From Cupriavidus oxalaticus (lineage in GTDB: Bacteria; Pseudomonadota; Gammaproteobacteria; Burkholderiales; Burkholderiaceae): a stretch of DNA of 64,000 nucleotides. The stretch is taken from contig NZ_CP038634.1 in assembly GCF_004768545.1 (NCBI RefSeq), positions 806,001 to 870,000 on the forward strand. The letters run 5' to 3'. This document shows positions 1 to 10,022 of this stretch, one piece after another (positions within the stretch are counted from its first letter, which is position 1; each line of letters starts with the position of its first letter). The translations under genes and the position numbers were made by a program. The notes beneath the pieces are model-generated. The model was not told the origin of the DNA. It searched no databases and worked only from the letters and a program-made list of their open reading frames with translations.

Positions 1-293
<293 letters not shown>

Positions 294-597
294 CTTTCCC
301 TCCCCCGGCGCCGGCAGCGCAGCGACAAGCATCGCGCGTCACGGGCCCAAATGCCTCACCCGGCGCCTTTGTGCAGGGCAGCAGCAAGCGGCGGGATGGC
401 TACACACTAGCCCATGGCGGCCGAAACGCAATTAAGTTTGCCGCAGATCAGCTTTCACACGGCATTTGCAGCTTGTATTCAAGGATTTAGGCGTTTCGCA
501 GGGCGACGCGAAAGCGCATTTTTGTTGCATTTTGTGTTGTTTATTGGCATGCTGTGGAATAACATCAAGCCTCGATCCGCGCCCCTCGAGTCCCGCC
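294..597. other. Intergenic region between the sigma-54 activator and the flavoprotein gene
   Basis: About 300 bases without a convincing gene. It is AT-richer than the flanks between 425 and 570, as expected for a divergent promoter region. I looked for a GG-N10-GC sigma-54 promoter. TGGCATG at about 545-551 has a good -24 half, but the -12 half does not fit, so no promoter is called. Confidence 0.5.
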
Positions 598-3084
598 ATG
601 CCTATCCCCCTCCCCGCCCAAACCCGCGTCGTCATCATCGGCGGCGGCATCATCGGCTGCAGCGTCGCCTACCACCTGACGAAGCTGGGCTGGAAGGATG
701 TGGTGCTGCTCGAGCAGGGCCAGCTGTCGTGCGGCACCACCTGGCACGCCGCCGGGCTGGTCGGCCAGCTGCGCTCGCAGGAAAGCATGACGAAGCTGAT
801 CCGCTACTCCACGCAGCTCTACAGCGAACTGGAAGCGGAAACCGGCCTCGGCACCGGCTGGAAACAATGCGGCTCTCTGTCCGTGGCGCGCACCGCCGAG
901 CGCATGACGCAGCTGCGCCGCACCGCGGCGGTGGCGCGCGCCTATGGCGTGGCGTGCGAGGTCATCTCCCCTTCGCAGGCCGGCGAGCTGTGGCCGGCGA
1001 TGCGTACCGACGACCTGCGCGGCGCGGTCTGGCTGCCCGGCGACGGCAAGGCCAATCCCACCGACCTGACGCAGGCGCTGGCGCGCGGCGCGCGCAGCCG
1101 CGCCGCCATCATCGCGCAGGACACGAAGATCACCGCGATCCATAGCGCCGACGGCCGCGCCACCGGCGTCAGCTGGCGCAACAAGAACGGGGACGAGGGG
1201 CGGCTGCAGGCCGAGATCGTGGTCAACTGCGCCGGCCAGTGGGCGCGGCAGGTAGGCCTGATGTGCGGCGTGACCGTGCCGCTGCATTCGGCCGAGCACT
1301 ACTACATCGTCACCGAGCGCATCGCCGGCGTGCACCCCGACCTGCCGGTGATGCGCGACCCGGACGGCTTCATCTACTTCAAGGAGGAAGTCGGCGGGCT
1401 GGTGATGGGCGGCTTCGAGCCTGACGCCAAGCCTTGGGGCATGCAGGGCATTCCCGAGCCGTTCGAGTTCCAGCTGCTGCCCGACGACTGGGACCAGTTC
1501 CAGGTCCTGATGGAAAACGCGCTGGTGCGCGTGCCCGCGCTCGAAACGGCGCAGGTCAAGCAGTTCTACAACGGCCCGGAATCCTTCACGCCGGACAACA
1601 ACTTCATCCTCGGCGAGGCGCCGGAGCTGCGCAATTTCTACGTCGGCGCGGGCTTCAACTCGATGGGCATCGCCTCCGCCGGCGGCGCCGGCATGGCGCT
1701 GGCGGAATGGATCGTGGCGGGCGAACCCACCATGGACCTGTGGCCCGTCGATATCCGCCGCTTCGCCGGCTTCAACGGCAACCAGAACTGGCTGCACGAC
1801 CGCGTCAAGGAAACGCTCGGCCTGCACTACGCGATGCCGTGGCCGAACCGTGAGCTGGAGACCGCGCGCCCGTTCCGCCGCTCGCCGCTGTACGCGCACC
1901 TGCGCGATGCCGGCGCGAGTTTCGGCAGCAAGATGGGCTGGGAGCGGCCCAACTTCTTCGCGCCGCCGGGCGCATCGCCGCGGATCGAATATGCCTTCGG
2001 CCGGCAGAACTGGCTGCCGTGGAGCGGTGCCGAGCACCGTGCCTGCCGCGAAGGCGTGGCGCTGTTCGACATGAGCTCGTTCTCCAAGTACCTGGTCAAG
2101 GGTGCCGATGCCGAAGCGGTGCTGCAGTACGTGATGAGCAACGACGTGGCGGTGCCGCCGGGGCAGGCCGTCTATACCGCGATGCTCAACCAACGCGGCA
2201 CCTATGAGTCCGACCTGACCGTGACGCGGCTGGCACACGACCAGTACCTGGTGGTGACCGGGTCGGCGCAGGCCACGCGCGACTTCAGCTATATCGAGCG
2301 GCTGATCCCCTCCGAGAAGCGCTGCGTGATCGTCGACATCACCGGCCAGTACGCGGTGCTGGCGGTGATGGGGCCACGCTCGCGCGAGCTGCTGCGGAAG
2401 GTGTCGCGCGCGGACTTCTCCAACGAAGGCTTTCCCTTCGGCAGTTCGCGCGAGATCGATCTCGGCTATGCCTCCGTGCGCGCGACCCGCCTGACCTACG
2501 TGGGCGAGCTGGGCTGGGAACTGTACGTGCCGGTGGAATTCGCCGTGGGCGTCTACGAGACCCTGCACGAAGCCGGGCGCACCCTCGGGCTCATCAATGC
2601 CGGCTACTACGCGATTGAATCGCTGCGGCTGGAAAAGGGCTACCGCGCCTGGGGCCGCGAGCTGTCGCCGTCGGTCAACCCGTTCGAGGCGGGACTGTCG
2701 TTCGCCTGCAAGCTGGCCAGCGGCATCGACTTCCGCGGCCGGCAAGCCCTGCTGCAACTGCGGCAGGCGGGCGCGCCCACGCGGCGCATGGTGGTCGTGA
2801 CGATGGATGGCGCGAGCGACGCCATGCTGTGGGGCGCAGAGGCCGTGCTGCGCACCGGCCCCGACGGCAGCGTGCGCGCAGTGGGATCGCTCAGTTCTGC
2901 CGCATTCGGCCACACGCTGGGCTGCCCGGTCGGCATGGCCTTGCTGGCGCGCGAGGATGGGCCGGCCGATGCGGCGTGGCTTGAAGCCGGCACGTACCAC
3001 GTCGACCTGGCCGGCGAACTGCTGCCCGCACGCGTACACCTGCGCGCGCCCTACGATCCGGCATCCGCGCGCCCGAAGGCTTGA
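598..3084 (+). CDS. FAD-dependent dimethylglycine/sarcosine dehydrogenase-like protein
   Basis: An 828-residue protein with the DAO, FAO_M, GcvT and GcvT_C layout of dimethylglycine and sarcosine dehydrogenases, which demethylate N-methylglycines and pass the one-carbon unit to tetrahydrofolate. The ADP-binding GGGIIG lies at residues 15-20. H50 in CGTTWHAAGL sits where these enzymes bind FAD covalently. The second half (from ~residue 430) is the aminomethyltransferase-like folate domain. The start at 598 is chosen because the flavin motif begins 15 residues later, as in the family; an in-frame start at 466 would add an unrelated leader. The exact substrate (dimethylglycine, sarcosine or another N-methyl amine) cannot be told from sequence. 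Confidence 0.85.
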   Translation: MPIPLPAQTRVVIIGGGIIGCSVAYHLTKLGWKDVVLLEQGQLSCGTTWHAAGLVGQLRSQESMTKLIRYSTQLYSELEAETGLGTGWKQCGSLSVARTAERMTQLRRTAAVARAYGVACEVISPSQAGELWPAMRTDDLRGAVWLPGDGKANPTDLTQALARGARSRAAIIAQDTKITAIHSADGRATGVSWRNKNGDEGRLQAEIVVNCAGQWARQVGLMCGVTVPLHSAEHYYIVTERIAGVHPDLPVMRDPDGFIYFKEEVGGLVMGGFEPDAKPWGMQGIPEPFEFQLLPDDWDQFQVLMENALVRVPALETAQVKQFYNGPESFTPDNNFILGEAPELRNFYVGAGFNSMGIASAGGAGMALAEWIVAGEPTMDLWPVDIRRFAGFNGNQNWLHDRVKETLGLHYAMPWPNRELETARPFRRSPLYAHLRDAGASFGSKMGWERPNFFAPPGASPRIEYAFGRQNWLPWSGAEHRACREGVALFDMSSFSKYLVKGADAEAVLQYVMSNDVAVPPGQAVYTAMLNQRGTYESDLTVTRLAHDQYLVVTGSAQATRDFSYIERLIPSEKRCVIVDITGQYAVLAVMGPRSRELLRKVSRADFSNEGFPFGSSREIDLGYASVRATRLTYVGELGWELYVPVEFAVGVYETLHEAGRTLGLINAGYYAIESLRLEKGYRAWGRELSPSVNPFEAGLSFACKLASGIDFRGRQALLQLRQAGAPTRRMVVVTMDGASDAMLWGAEAVLRTGPDGSVRAVGSLSSAAFGHTLGCPVGMALLAREDGPADAAWLEAGTYHVDLAGELLPARVHLRAPYDPASARPKA

Positions 3085-3128
3085 ACAGGGCCGGGGGAAC
3101 AAGGGCGACCTGCTGCGACGAGAATAGG

Positions 3129-3188
3129 TGTTCCAATCTGGAACAACCGCTGTCACGCGCTGGCACACCGCCGCCGGCGCGTGACACA
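3129..3188 (+). promoter_or_regulatory. Phased dyad array, candidate activator binding sites for the acoD operon
   Basis: A perfect 7-3-7 inverted repeat, TGTTCCA-ATC-TGGAACA, lies at 3129-3145. A second imperfect copy with the same layout, TGTCACG-CGC-TGGCACA, lies at 3151-3167, its centre 22 bp away. A half-site TGACACA at 3182-3188 continues the phase 21 bp further. Two-turn spacing and a position ~85-120 bp upstream of a -24/-12 promoter are what an enhancer-binding protein uses. The likely ligand is the AcoR-like protein encoded at 6415-8376 (inference). Confidence 0.7.
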
Positions 3189-3250
3189 TTCCTGGCTCAT
3201 TTCCGCGGATATTCCTCCCAATTCCCCCGCGTTTCCGTCTTATCGCGCCC

Positions 3251-3267
3251 CGGCACACCTCTTGCGA
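3251..3267 (+). promoter_or_regulatory. Sigma-54 (-24/-12) promoter of the acoD operon
   Basis: CGGCAC-ACCTC-TTGCG matches the RpoN consensus TGGCAC-N5-TTGCA at the invariant GG (3252-3253) and GC (3264-3265), separated by exactly ten bases. It lies ~70 bp upstream of the acoD start and downstream of the dyad array, in the order expected for NtrC-type activation. Confidence 0.85.
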
Positions 3268-3333
3268 TCTGCTCCCGTGCGCACGGTCCCACGCCGTGAC
3301 GACACGACACAAATCCTTCGAACGGAGCGAGAC

Positions 3334-4854
3334 ATGAACATGGCGGAAATCGCCCAGCTGGGCGTCAGCAACCCCTACAAGCAGCAGTACGAGAACTACA
3401 TCGGCGGCCAGTGGGTGCCGCCCGCCGGCGGCGAGTACTTCGAGTCGGTCACGCCGATCACCGGCAAGCCGTTCACGCGCGTGCCGCGCTCCAACCAGCA
3501 GGACGTCGATGCCGCGCTCGACGCCGCGCACGCCGCCAAGGCCGCATGGGCACGCACCTCAACCACCGAGCGCGCCAACATCCTGAACCGCATCGCCGAC
3601 CGCATCGAGGCCAACCTGACGCTGCTGGCGGTGGCCGAGACCATCGACAACGGCAAGCCCGTGCGCGAGACCACCGCCGCCGACCTGCCGCTGGCGGTCG
3701 ACCACTTCCGCTACTTTGCCGGCTGCATCCGCTCGCAGGAAGGCGGCATCTCCGAGATCGACGGCGACACTATCGCCTACCACTTCCATGAGCCGCTGGG
3801 CGTGGTCGGCCAGATCATCCCGTGGAACTTCCCGCTGCTGATGGCCACCTGGAAGCTGGCGCCGGCGCTGGCCGCCGGCAACTGCGTGGTGCTCAAGCCG
3901 GCCGAGCAGACGCCCGCGTCGATCCTGGTGCTGATGGAGGTGATCGGCGACCTGCTGCCGCCGGGCGTGGTCAACGTGATCAACGGCTTCGGGCTGGAGG
4001 CGGGCAAGCCGCTGGCGTCGAGCCCGCGCATCAGCAAGGTGGCCTTCACCGGCGAAACCACCACCGGCCGGCTGATCATGCAATACGCGTCGCAGAACCT
4101 CATCCCGGTGACGCTGGAGCTGGGCGGCAAGTCGCCCAACATCTTCTTCGAAGACGTGCTGGCCGCCGACGACGCTTACTTCGACAAGGCGCTCGAAGGC
4201 TTTGCCATGTTCGCGCTGAACCAGGGCGAGGTCTGCACCTGCCCGTCGCGCGCGCTGATCCAGGAATCGATCTACGAGCGCTTCATGGAACGCGCGCTCA
4301 AGCGCGTGGCGGCGATCCGCCAGGGCCATCCTCTCGACAAGGGCACCATGATCGGTGCGCAGGCATCGGCGGAACAGCTCGAGAAGATCCTGTCGTACAT
4401 CGACCTGGGCCGCAAGGAAGGCGCGCAGTGCCTGGCGGGCGGAGAGCGCAATGCGCTGGACGGCGACCTGGCGGGTGGCTACTACGTCAAGCCGACCGTG
4501 TTCGCGGGGCACAACAAGATGCGCATCTTCCAGGAAGAGATCTTCGGGCCGGTGGTGTCGGTCACTACCTTCAAGGATGAGGAAGAGGCGCTCGCCATCG
4601 CCAACGACACGCTCTACGGCCTCGGCGCCGGCGTGTGGACGCGTGACGGCGCGCGCGCATTCCGCATGGGCCGCGGCATCCAGGCGGGCCGCGTGTGGAC
4701 CAACTGCTACCACGCTTATCCCGCGCATGCCGCATTCGGGGGATACAAGCAGTCCGGCATCGGCCGCGAGAACCATCGCATGATGCTTGACCACTACCAG
4801 CAGACCAAGAACCTGCTGGTCAGCTACAGCCCCAACGCACTCGGGTTTTTCTGA
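3334..4854 (+). CDS. acoD: Acetaldehyde dehydrogenase AcoD (NAD+-dependent aldehyde dehydrogenase)
   Basis: This 506-residue ALDH oxidises acetaldehyde to acetate and serves acetoin and ethanol catabolism in Cupriavidus. I recognise the sequence as AcoD by memory of its N-terminus and full length. The ALDH glutamate (E262 in LELGGKSP) and nucleophilic cysteine (C301 in NQGEVC) are present, with the NAD-binding FTGETTTG motif at ~238-245. The start at 3334 follows AACGGAG at a normal distance. It heads an operon with an alcohol dehydrogenase and a DUF779 gene, behind a sigma-54 promoter. Substrate range beyond acetaldehyde is not predictable here. Confidence 0.93.
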   Translation: MNMAEIAQLGVSNPYKQQYENYIGGQWVPPAGGEYFESVTPITGKPFTRVPRSNQQDVDAALDAAHAAKAAWARTSTTERANILNRIADRIEANLTLLAVAETIDNGKPVRETTAADLPLAVDHFRYFAGCIRSQEGGISEIDGDTIAYHFHEPLGVVGQIIPWNFPLLMATWKLAPALAAGNCVVLKPAEQTPASILVLMEVIGDLLPPGVVNVINGFGLEAGKPLASSPRISKVAFTGETTTGRLIMQYASQNLIPVTLELGGKSPNIFFEDVLAADDAYFDKALEGFAMFALNQGEVCTCPSRALIQESIYERFMERALKRVAAIRQGHPLDKGTMIGAQASAEQLEKILSYIDLGRKEGAQCLAGGERNALDGDLAGGYYVKPTVFAGHNKMRIFQEEIFGPVVSVTTFKDEEEALAIANDTLYGLGAGVWTRDGARAFRMGRGIQAGRVWTNCYHAYPAHAAFGGYKQSGIGRENHRMMLDHYQQTKNLLVSYSPNALGFF

Positions 4855-4866
4855 CGACGCTCAAGG

Positions 4867-4936
4867 CATGGCGCAATGGCCGCCTATTGCGGCCCTGCCC
4901 GTGCCATGATCCGGTTGTGCCCCGCGGACGCGGGGC
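4867..4936 (+). other. Nested hairpins between acoD and the alcohol dehydrogenase gene
   Basis: The 115-base gap holds GGCCGC-ctatt-GCGGCC (4878-4894) inside a wider CATGGC...GCCATG pair (4867-4872 with 4903-4908). Next comes GCCCCGCG-GA-CGCGGGGC (4919-4936), just upstream of the next Shine-Dalgarno. No T-tract follows, so these are not classic terminators. They could cap the acoD message against decay or lower readthrough, giving more AcoD than alcohol dehydrogenase (inference). Confidence 0.55.
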
Positions 4937-4969
4937 CATCCCGGACAAGGAGTCATTGAAGGAGTCGAG

Positions 4970-5998
4970 ATGCCTGCAACCATGAAAGCTGCCGTGGTGC
5001 GCGAATTCGGCGCGCCGCTCACGATCGACGAAGTTCCTGTTCCCCAACCCGGCCCCGGCCAGATCCAGGTAAAGATCGAGGCCTCCGGTGTCTGCCATAC
5101 CGACCTGCACGCCGCCGACGGCGACTGGCCGGTCAAACCCACCCTGCCCTTTATCCCCGGCCACGAAGGCGTCGGCTACGTTTCCGCCGTGGGCAGCGGC
5201 GTGACCCGCGTGAAAGAAGGCGACCGCGTCGGCGTGCCCTGGCTCTACAGCGCCTGCGGCTATTGCGAACACTGCCTGCAAGGCTGGGAAACGCTGTGCG
5301 AGAAGCAGCAGAACACCGGCTATTCCGTCAACGGCGGCTACGGCGAATATGTCGTCGCCAATCCCAACTACGTGGGCCTGCTGCCCGACAAGGTCGGCTT
5401 TGTAGAGATTGCGCCGATCCTGTGCGCGGGCGTGACGGTCTACAAGGGTCTGAAGGTGACCGATACGCGGCCGGGCCAGTGGGTGGTGATTTCCGGCATC
5501 GGCGGCCTCGGCCACGTGGCCGTGCAGTACGCGCGTGCCATGGGTCTGCGCGTGGCCGCGGTCGATATCGATGACGGCAAGCTCGCGCTGGCGCGCAAGC
5601 TCGGCGCAGAAGCCACCGTCAACGCACGCACCACCGATCCCGCCGCGTGGCTGCAGAAGGAAATCGGCGGCGCGCATGGCGTGCTGGTCACCGCGGTGTC
5701 GCCGATTGCATTTTCGCAGGCGATCGGCATGGTGCGCCGCGGCGGCACCATCGCGCTCAACGGGCTGCCGCCGGGCGAGTTCGGCACGCCGATCTTCGAC
5801 GTGGTGCTCAAGGGCATCACCATCCGCGGCTCGATCGTCGGCACGCGCAGCGACCTGCAGGAATCGCTGGACTTTGCCGCGCATGGCGACGTGAAGGCGA
5901 CGGTGTCCACCGCGAAGCTCGACGACATCAACAATGTGTTCGGGCGCCTGCGCGACGGCAAGATCGAAGGCCGGGTCGTGCTGGACTTCAACGCCTGA
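4970..5998 (+). CDS. adhP: Zinc-dependent alcohol dehydrogenase (AdhP-like)
   Basis: A 342-residue medium-chain dehydrogenase that would oxidise ethanol or other primary alcohols to the aldehyde used by AcoD. Catalytic-zinc ligands C42 and the H65-E66 pair (GHEGVG) are present. The structural-zinc cysteines are C96, C99, C102 and C110 in [17 protein letters not shown]. The Rossmann motif [13 protein letters not shown] follows at ~170. The start at 4970 has AAGGAG upstream. Length and the four-cysteine lobe fit the AdhP/AdhA subgroup closely. It is the second gene of the acoD operon; the symbol is assigned by similarity only. Confidence 0.88.
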   Translation: MPATMKAAVVREFGAPLTIDEVPVPQPGPGQIQVKIEASGVCHTDLHAADGDWPVKPTLPFIPGHEGVGYVSAVGSGVTRVKEGDRVGVPWLYSACGYCEHCLQGWETLCEKQQNTGYSVNGGYGEYVVANPNYVGLLPDKVGFVEIAPILCAGVTVYKGLKVTDTRPGQWVVISGIGGLGHVAVQYARAMGLRVAAVDIDDGKLALARKLGAEATVNARTTDPAAWLQKEIGGAHGVLVTAVSPIAFSQAIGMVRRGGTIALNGLPPGEFGTPIFDVVLKGITIRGSIVGTRSDLQESLDFAAHGDVKATVSTAKLDDINNVFGRLRDGKIEGRVVLDFNA

Positions 5999-6012
5999 CG
6001 AGGAGTGGGGTC

Positions 6013-6408
6013 ATGCCGGCTTCCGCATCTGCCGTCCCGTCCGTCGCCCGCGTGGTGGCAACGCCCGCCGCGCTGGCGCTGATCGCGCAGCTGGCCGCGC
6101 GGCATGGCCCGCTGATGTTCCACCAGTCCGGCGGCTGCTGCGACGGCAGCGCGCCGATGTGCTACCCCGACGGCGAGCTGCTGGTCGGCCCGGCCGATGT
6201 CCGGCTGGGCGAGATCGGCGGCGCGCCGTTCTACATGACGCGCGCGCAGTTCGAGTACTGGCAGCACACGCGGCTGGTGATCGACGTGGTGCCGGGCGCG
6301 GGCGGGATGTTTTCGCTGGAGGGGCGGACGGGTCAGCGGTTCCTGACGCGGTCGGAGTTGTTCAGCGATGAAGAGGCGGCGTGGCTGGCGGCGCAGCCGG
6401 CTCCGTGA
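6013..6408 (+). CDS. DUF779 family protein
   Basis: A 131-residue protein of the DUF779 family, which is commonly found beside acetaldehyde and alcohol dehydrogenase genes. Three cysteines stand out in SGGCCDGSAPMC (C42, C43, C50), suggesting a metal or redox site, but no biochemical role is established that I know of. AGGAG precedes the start, and the gene begins 14 bases after the ADH stop, so it is the third gene of the operon. The operon ends 6 bases from the convergent regulator gene. Confidence 0.85.
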   Translation: MPASASAVPSVARVVATPAALALIAQLAARHGPLMFHQSGGCCDGSAPMCYPDGELLVGPADVRLGEIGGAPFYMTRAQFEYWQHTRLVIDVVPGAGGMFSLEGRTGQRFLTRSELFSDEEAAWLAAQPAP

Positions 6409-6414
6409 TGCGTC

Positions 6415-8376
6415 TCAGGTATCGCCCAGGTCTTTCAAGCGCCTGTAGATCGTGTTGCGCGACACACCCAGTTCGCGCGCAGCGTGGCTGACATTGCCCT
6501 TGTGCCGTGCCAGCGCCTCGCGGATGACCCCGACCTCCCAGCCACGCAAGTCGCGACCATGGCTTTCACGTGAGGCAGGTGCTGCCGCGGCGGTCGCGGA
6601 CGGCGCCCCTTCCACCGGCCCGCCGCACTCCTGCTCAAACCCCTCCGGCAGGTGCTCGCACCCGATCTCCGCCTCGCCCTCGGCCAGTATCGCCGCCGTG
6701 CGCAACACATTGGCGAGCTGCCGGATATTCCCCGGCCACGGATGGCTGCGCAGCGACGCCAGCACCTGCGCGCTGACCTGGACCGGTGATCCGGGCCCGG
6801 CCTCTTCCCGCTGCCGTTGCAGGATCCGCTCCACCAGCACCGGCAGGTCGCTGCGCTCGCACAGCGCCGGCAGCGTCACCACCAGTGCATTGATGCGGTA
6901 ATACAGGTCTTCGCGGAAGGTGCCGTCGGCGATCATGGCGCGCAGGTCGCGGTGGGTGGCGCAGACCACGCGCACATCGACCGGCACCGCGTGCGACGCG
7001 CCCAGCGGCGTCACCGCGCGCTCCTGCAGCACGCGCATCAGCCGCACCTGCTGCGCCAGCGGCATGTCGCCGATTTCATCGAGGAACAGCGTGCCGCCAT
7101 GCGCCTGCGCCAGCTTGCCGGCGCAGCCGCGGCGGCGCGCGCCGGTGAAGGCGCCTTCTTCATAGCCGAACAGCTCGGCTTCGATCAGCGTTTCGGGGAT
7201 GGCCGCGCAATTGACGGCGACAAAGGGACCCCTGGCGCGCGGCGAAGCGGCGTGGATGGCGCGTGCGAGCCACTCCTTGCCCGCGCCGGTGCGGCCCTGG
7301 ACCAGGATCGGGATATCGCGGCCGCTGACCTTGCGCACGCGGCGCAATACGGCCGCCACGGCGGCGTCGCCGGTGTCGAGCGCGGCCAGCGCGGGCGGCA
7401 GCGGCTCGTCCGGCAGCGGCTGGCGCACGCTGACCGGCACGGCGCGGTATTCGATGCGCGCGAACACCTGCACGCGGCTGGGCAGCGTCAGCACGTGCAG
7501 CGTTCCGGCCGCGCGCGCCTGCATCGCCATGCGCACCGGCTGGCCGAACAGCTCGGCAAAGCCTGACAGCGCCAGCGCGTGCGGCGCCAGCCCGAGCTGG
7601 AACAGCCCGCTGCGGTTGGCGGCCAGGAAGGCGCCGTCGGGCGTGAATGCCGCCATGCCCTCGAACAGCGTGCCGACGAATTCCGGCCGCGCATGGAAGC
7701 GCACCAGCACGGCTTCGGGGAAATGGTTGGCGAACAGGTGGTTCTCGATCATCTGCGCCGACATCCGCACCAGCGCCATGGTGTGGCGATGGAAGCCGCG
7801 GTGGTCGCCGCTGACGTCGAGCGCGCCCAGGATCTCGCCGGTGGGGCCGGCAATCGGCGCGCACGAGCAGGTGAGCTGGTGGTTGGCCTGCAGGAAGTGC
7901 TCGCCGGCGTGGACGATGGTGGGGCGCGCCTCGGCCAGCGCGGTGCCGATGGCGTTGGTGCCCTTGCTGGGTTCTGACCATGACACGCCCGGCGCCAGCG
8001 CCACGCGGCGGGCGCGTGCGACGAAATCGCCGTCGCCCAGGCTGTGCAGGATCACGCCGCTGCTGTCGGTCAGCAGCACCATGCTGTCGGTGTTGGCGAT
8101 CTGCGCGTGCAGGGTTTCCATCACCGGCAGCGCGTGGCGGTACAGGTCGCGGCTGGCGTCGACCAGCTCTCCCAGGGCGCGTGCGGCAAGGGCCTCGTAG
8201 CCCGGCGCGTGGCCGGCATCGAGCCCGAAGCCGGCCGAGCGCGCATGCGCGCGCGCGATCAGCGCGGCGCGATCGGTATCATCCGGATTTGCGCCTGCTT
8301 CGGCGCCGTGGCGCTGGACGCCGGAAAGCGCTAGGTCTGCGGCGGGATCTGCAGCGGGATGGGCGGCACGGTGCAT
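6415..8376 (-). CDS. acoR: AcoR-family sigma-54-dependent transcriptional activator
   Basis: A 653-residue activator with a GAF-type sensor region (~60-250), an AAA+ domain and a C-terminal Fis-type helix-turn-helix (RHKGNVSHAARELGVSRNTIYRR). Walker A GRTGAGKE and the sigma-54-contact loop GAFTGA (in YEEGAFTGARRRG) are intact, so it should drive RpoN promoters. The GAF segment (NHQLTCSCAPIAGPTGEILGALD) is the AcoR type. The start at 8376 was chosen over much longer upstream readings because family homology begins there. The acoD dyads and -24/-12 promoter are its likely target. The symbol denotes family; a second acoR elsewhere in the genome is possible. Confidence 0.85.
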   Translation of the reverse strand: MHRAAHPAADPAADLALSGVQRHGAEAGANPDDTDRAALIARAHARSAGFGLDAGHAPGYEALAARALGELVDASRDLYRHALPVMETLHAQIANTDSMVLLTDSSGVILHSLGDGDFVARARRVALAPGVSWSEPSKGTNAIGTALAEARPTIVHAGEHFLQANHQLTCSCAPIAGPTGEILGALDVSGDHRGFHRHTMALVRMSAQMIENHLFANHFPEAVLVRFHARPEFVGTLFEGMAAFTPDGAFLAANRSGLFQLGLAPHALALSGFAELFGQPVRMAMQARAAGTLHVLTLPSRVQVFARIEYRAVPVSVRQPLPDEPLPPALAALDTGDAAVAAVLRRVRKVSGRDIPILVQGRTGAGKEWLARAIHAASPRARGPFVAVNCAAIPETLIEAELFGYEEGAFTGARRRGCAGKLAQAHGGTLFLDEIGDMPLAQQVRLMRVLQERAVTPLGASHAVPVDVRVVCATHRDLRAMIADGTFREDLYYRINALVVTLPALCERSDLPVLVERILQRQREEAGPGSPVQVSAQVLASLRSHPWPGNIRQLANVLRTAAILAEGEAEIGCEHLPEGFEQECGGPVEGAPSATAAAAPASRESHGRDLRGWEVGVIREALARHKGNVSHAARELGVSRNTIYRRLKDLGDT

Positions 8377-8555
8377 GACGGCGGGTCTCCAGTGGCGGCT
8401 GGCGGCTCGCGTGGCGGCCGCTGCCTTGCCGTCCCCTTGCACACATCGTGCAGGCCGCGCAGGCGGACGCTGCGGCAGGCCGGGCGGCTGTTGTCCGGCA
8501 ACCTTATCACAGCGGACTGGCCGTGTACGGGATCCGCGCCGCCCAGGGCGCCGGG

Positions 8556-8798
8556 TCAGCGTTTTTCGTCGAGCAGGTCGTTCAGGATCTCGTCGAACGC
8601 CGCCTGGGCGTCTTCCAGCGCCTGCAGCGCCGCATCGAAGGTCTGCAGCGCGAGCTTGGATGGCTTGCCGCTGCCTTGCGGCGGATAGTGACCCTGCAGC
8701 GCGGTGAATGCCACCTGTACCTGGCGCGTGGCCGCGACCACGCGCTCCATGGCCTGCGCCTCTTCGGCGCGGAACTGCTCGTCTTTCTGCTCGCTCAT
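8556..8798 (-). CDS. Conserved-looking small hypothetical protein
   Basis: An 80-residue acidic, helical protein (starts MSEQKDEQFRAEEAQ, ends LLDEKR) with no recognised domain. GGGAG lies 8-9 bases before the ATG, and composition and third-position GC match real genes here. Heptad-like spacing of hydrophobics suggests a short coiled coil or three-helix bundle. It lies 179 bases upstream of the acoR-like gene in the same direction, so cotranscription is possible. I do not recognise the function. Confidence 0.65.
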   Translation of the reverse strand: MSEQKDEQFRAEEAQAMERVVAATRQVQVAFTALQGHYPPQGSGKPSKLALQTFDAALQALEDAQAAFDEILNDLLDEKR

Positions 8799-9004
8799 GT
8801 GGTTTGCTCCCTGGGCGCGCCGTCGGCCGGGATGCCGGTGGGGGTGGGCGCGCGTGTGCGTGTATGAGGCATATCGTACAAGAACTGCGCGGCCCGGCTT
8901 GCGCCGCGCGGCCGCGCCTGTCAAAAATGAGGTAGGCTGCGCAGCTTGGGCGGCATGGCCGGCGCCCCCCGGCGCCACGCCCGCCGCGCACCTGAAGACT
9001 TGCC

Positions 9005-9967
9005 ATGCGATTCAAGACCCGCCACGCGCTGGCCGCCGCGCTGATGACTGCCAGCGGCTTCGCCTGCTACTGGACCTACCTGACGCTGAACCAGGACCGC
9101 CTGCTGTTCGACGCGCGCCGGCGTCCGCCGCGCGACCTGCCGGACGGCATCATCGGGTATTCGCACAGGATTCCCGGCGGGGTGGTGCGTGGCTACATCT
9201 ACCAGGCGCCCGGCGACAGCGTGGGCGACCTGCTGTTCTACCTGCCCGGACGCGGCGAGGATGTGCTGGAAACGCTGCAATTCGCACGCTGGCTGCCGGC
9301 AGGCATGGCCTTCGCCACCTATGACTACCGCGGGCTGGGCCATTCCGACGGCCGTCCGTCCGAGGCAGGGGCCGTCGCCGATGCCAGCCAGTTCCTGCTG
9401 CATGTCCGGCGCGTGTTTCCCGACACCCGCGTGCACGTGGTCGGGCGCAGCCTCGGCACCGGCGTCGCGATCCAGCTGGCCGACCTGCAGGAATTCGAGA
9501 GCCTGCAGCTGATCACGCCCTACGACTCAATGCTGGAACTGGTGCGCAAGCGCTTCCCGCTGGTGCCGCTGCGGCAGCTGATGCGCCACCATTTCGATTC
9601 GATCTTGCACTGCAAAAAGGTCGTGCAGAGCACCAAGGTGCTGCTGGCGGAGTCGGACGAGGTCGTGCCGCATGCCTGCTCGGAGCGGCTGATGGCAGCA
9701 TGGCCCGGGCCGGTCGCGCTGCAGACCATGCCCGGCACGGACCACTTCACCATCATCGAACAGCAGCAGACCTGGCTGTCGCTGTTCGAGTTCGCGCGCC
9801 AGCACAGCGAGGCCCGGCTGCGCATGGCCGAAGCCGCGCCGGCGCAGCCGGAACCGGACAACGCCGCCGCTACCGCGCCGGCGCTCCATGCCGTGCCGGA
9901 CGCCATCGCCCCGCCCGCCGAGCGGGACGACGACGGCAGCCCGCTGCCGCTGGCAGCCACCCGATGA
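9005..9967 (+). CDS. Alpha/beta hydrolase, membrane-anchored
   Basis: A 320-residue hydrolase of the BEM46/ABHD13-like group. An uncleaved signal anchor or signal peptide (residues ~8-25) precedes the fold. The nucleophile elbow GRSLGTG puts the serine at S149; D218 (ESDEVVP) and H247 (GTDHFTI) complete the triad. The C-terminal ~50 residues are Ala/Pro-rich and probably disordered. Substrate is unknown; relatives act on esters or thioesters at membranes. It stands just before a penicillin-binding protein gene with 55 bases between, so an envelope role is plausible but unproven. Confidence 0.75.
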   Translation: MRFKTRHALAAALMTASGFACYWTYLTLNQDRLLFDARRRPPRDLPDGIIGYSHRIPGGVVRGYIYQAPGDSVGDLLFYLPGRGEDVLETLQFARWLPAGMAFATYDYRGLGHSDGRPSEAGAVADASQFLLHVRRVFPDTRVHVVGRSLGTGVAIQLADLQEFESLQLITPYDSMLELVRKRFPLVPLRQLMRHHFDSILHCKKVVQSTKVLLAESDEVVPHACSERLMAAWPGPVALQTMPGTDHFTIIEQQQTWLSLFEFARQHSEARLRMAEAAPAQPEPDNAAATAPALHAVPDAIAPPAERDDDGSPLPLAATR

Positions 9968-10022
9968 CCGCCCCGCCGGTTCGGCGACCCGGAGCAGGTA
10001 GCGGAGCAGGTAGAATGCGCGC

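Noticed and set aside
540..570. Possible sigma-54 promoter TGGCATG upstream of the flavoprotein gene
   Set aside because: The -24 half is good, but the GC expected ten bases after GG is AA, so the invariant -12 element is missing.
565..3531. 988-codon reading frame on the minus strand
   Set aside because: It is the antisense shadow of the flavoprotein gene: low-complexity, His/Arg/Gly-rich and without any domain. High GC opens long false frames. The same holds for 3559-4794, 15787-17568, 17037-18287 and 52444-54582.
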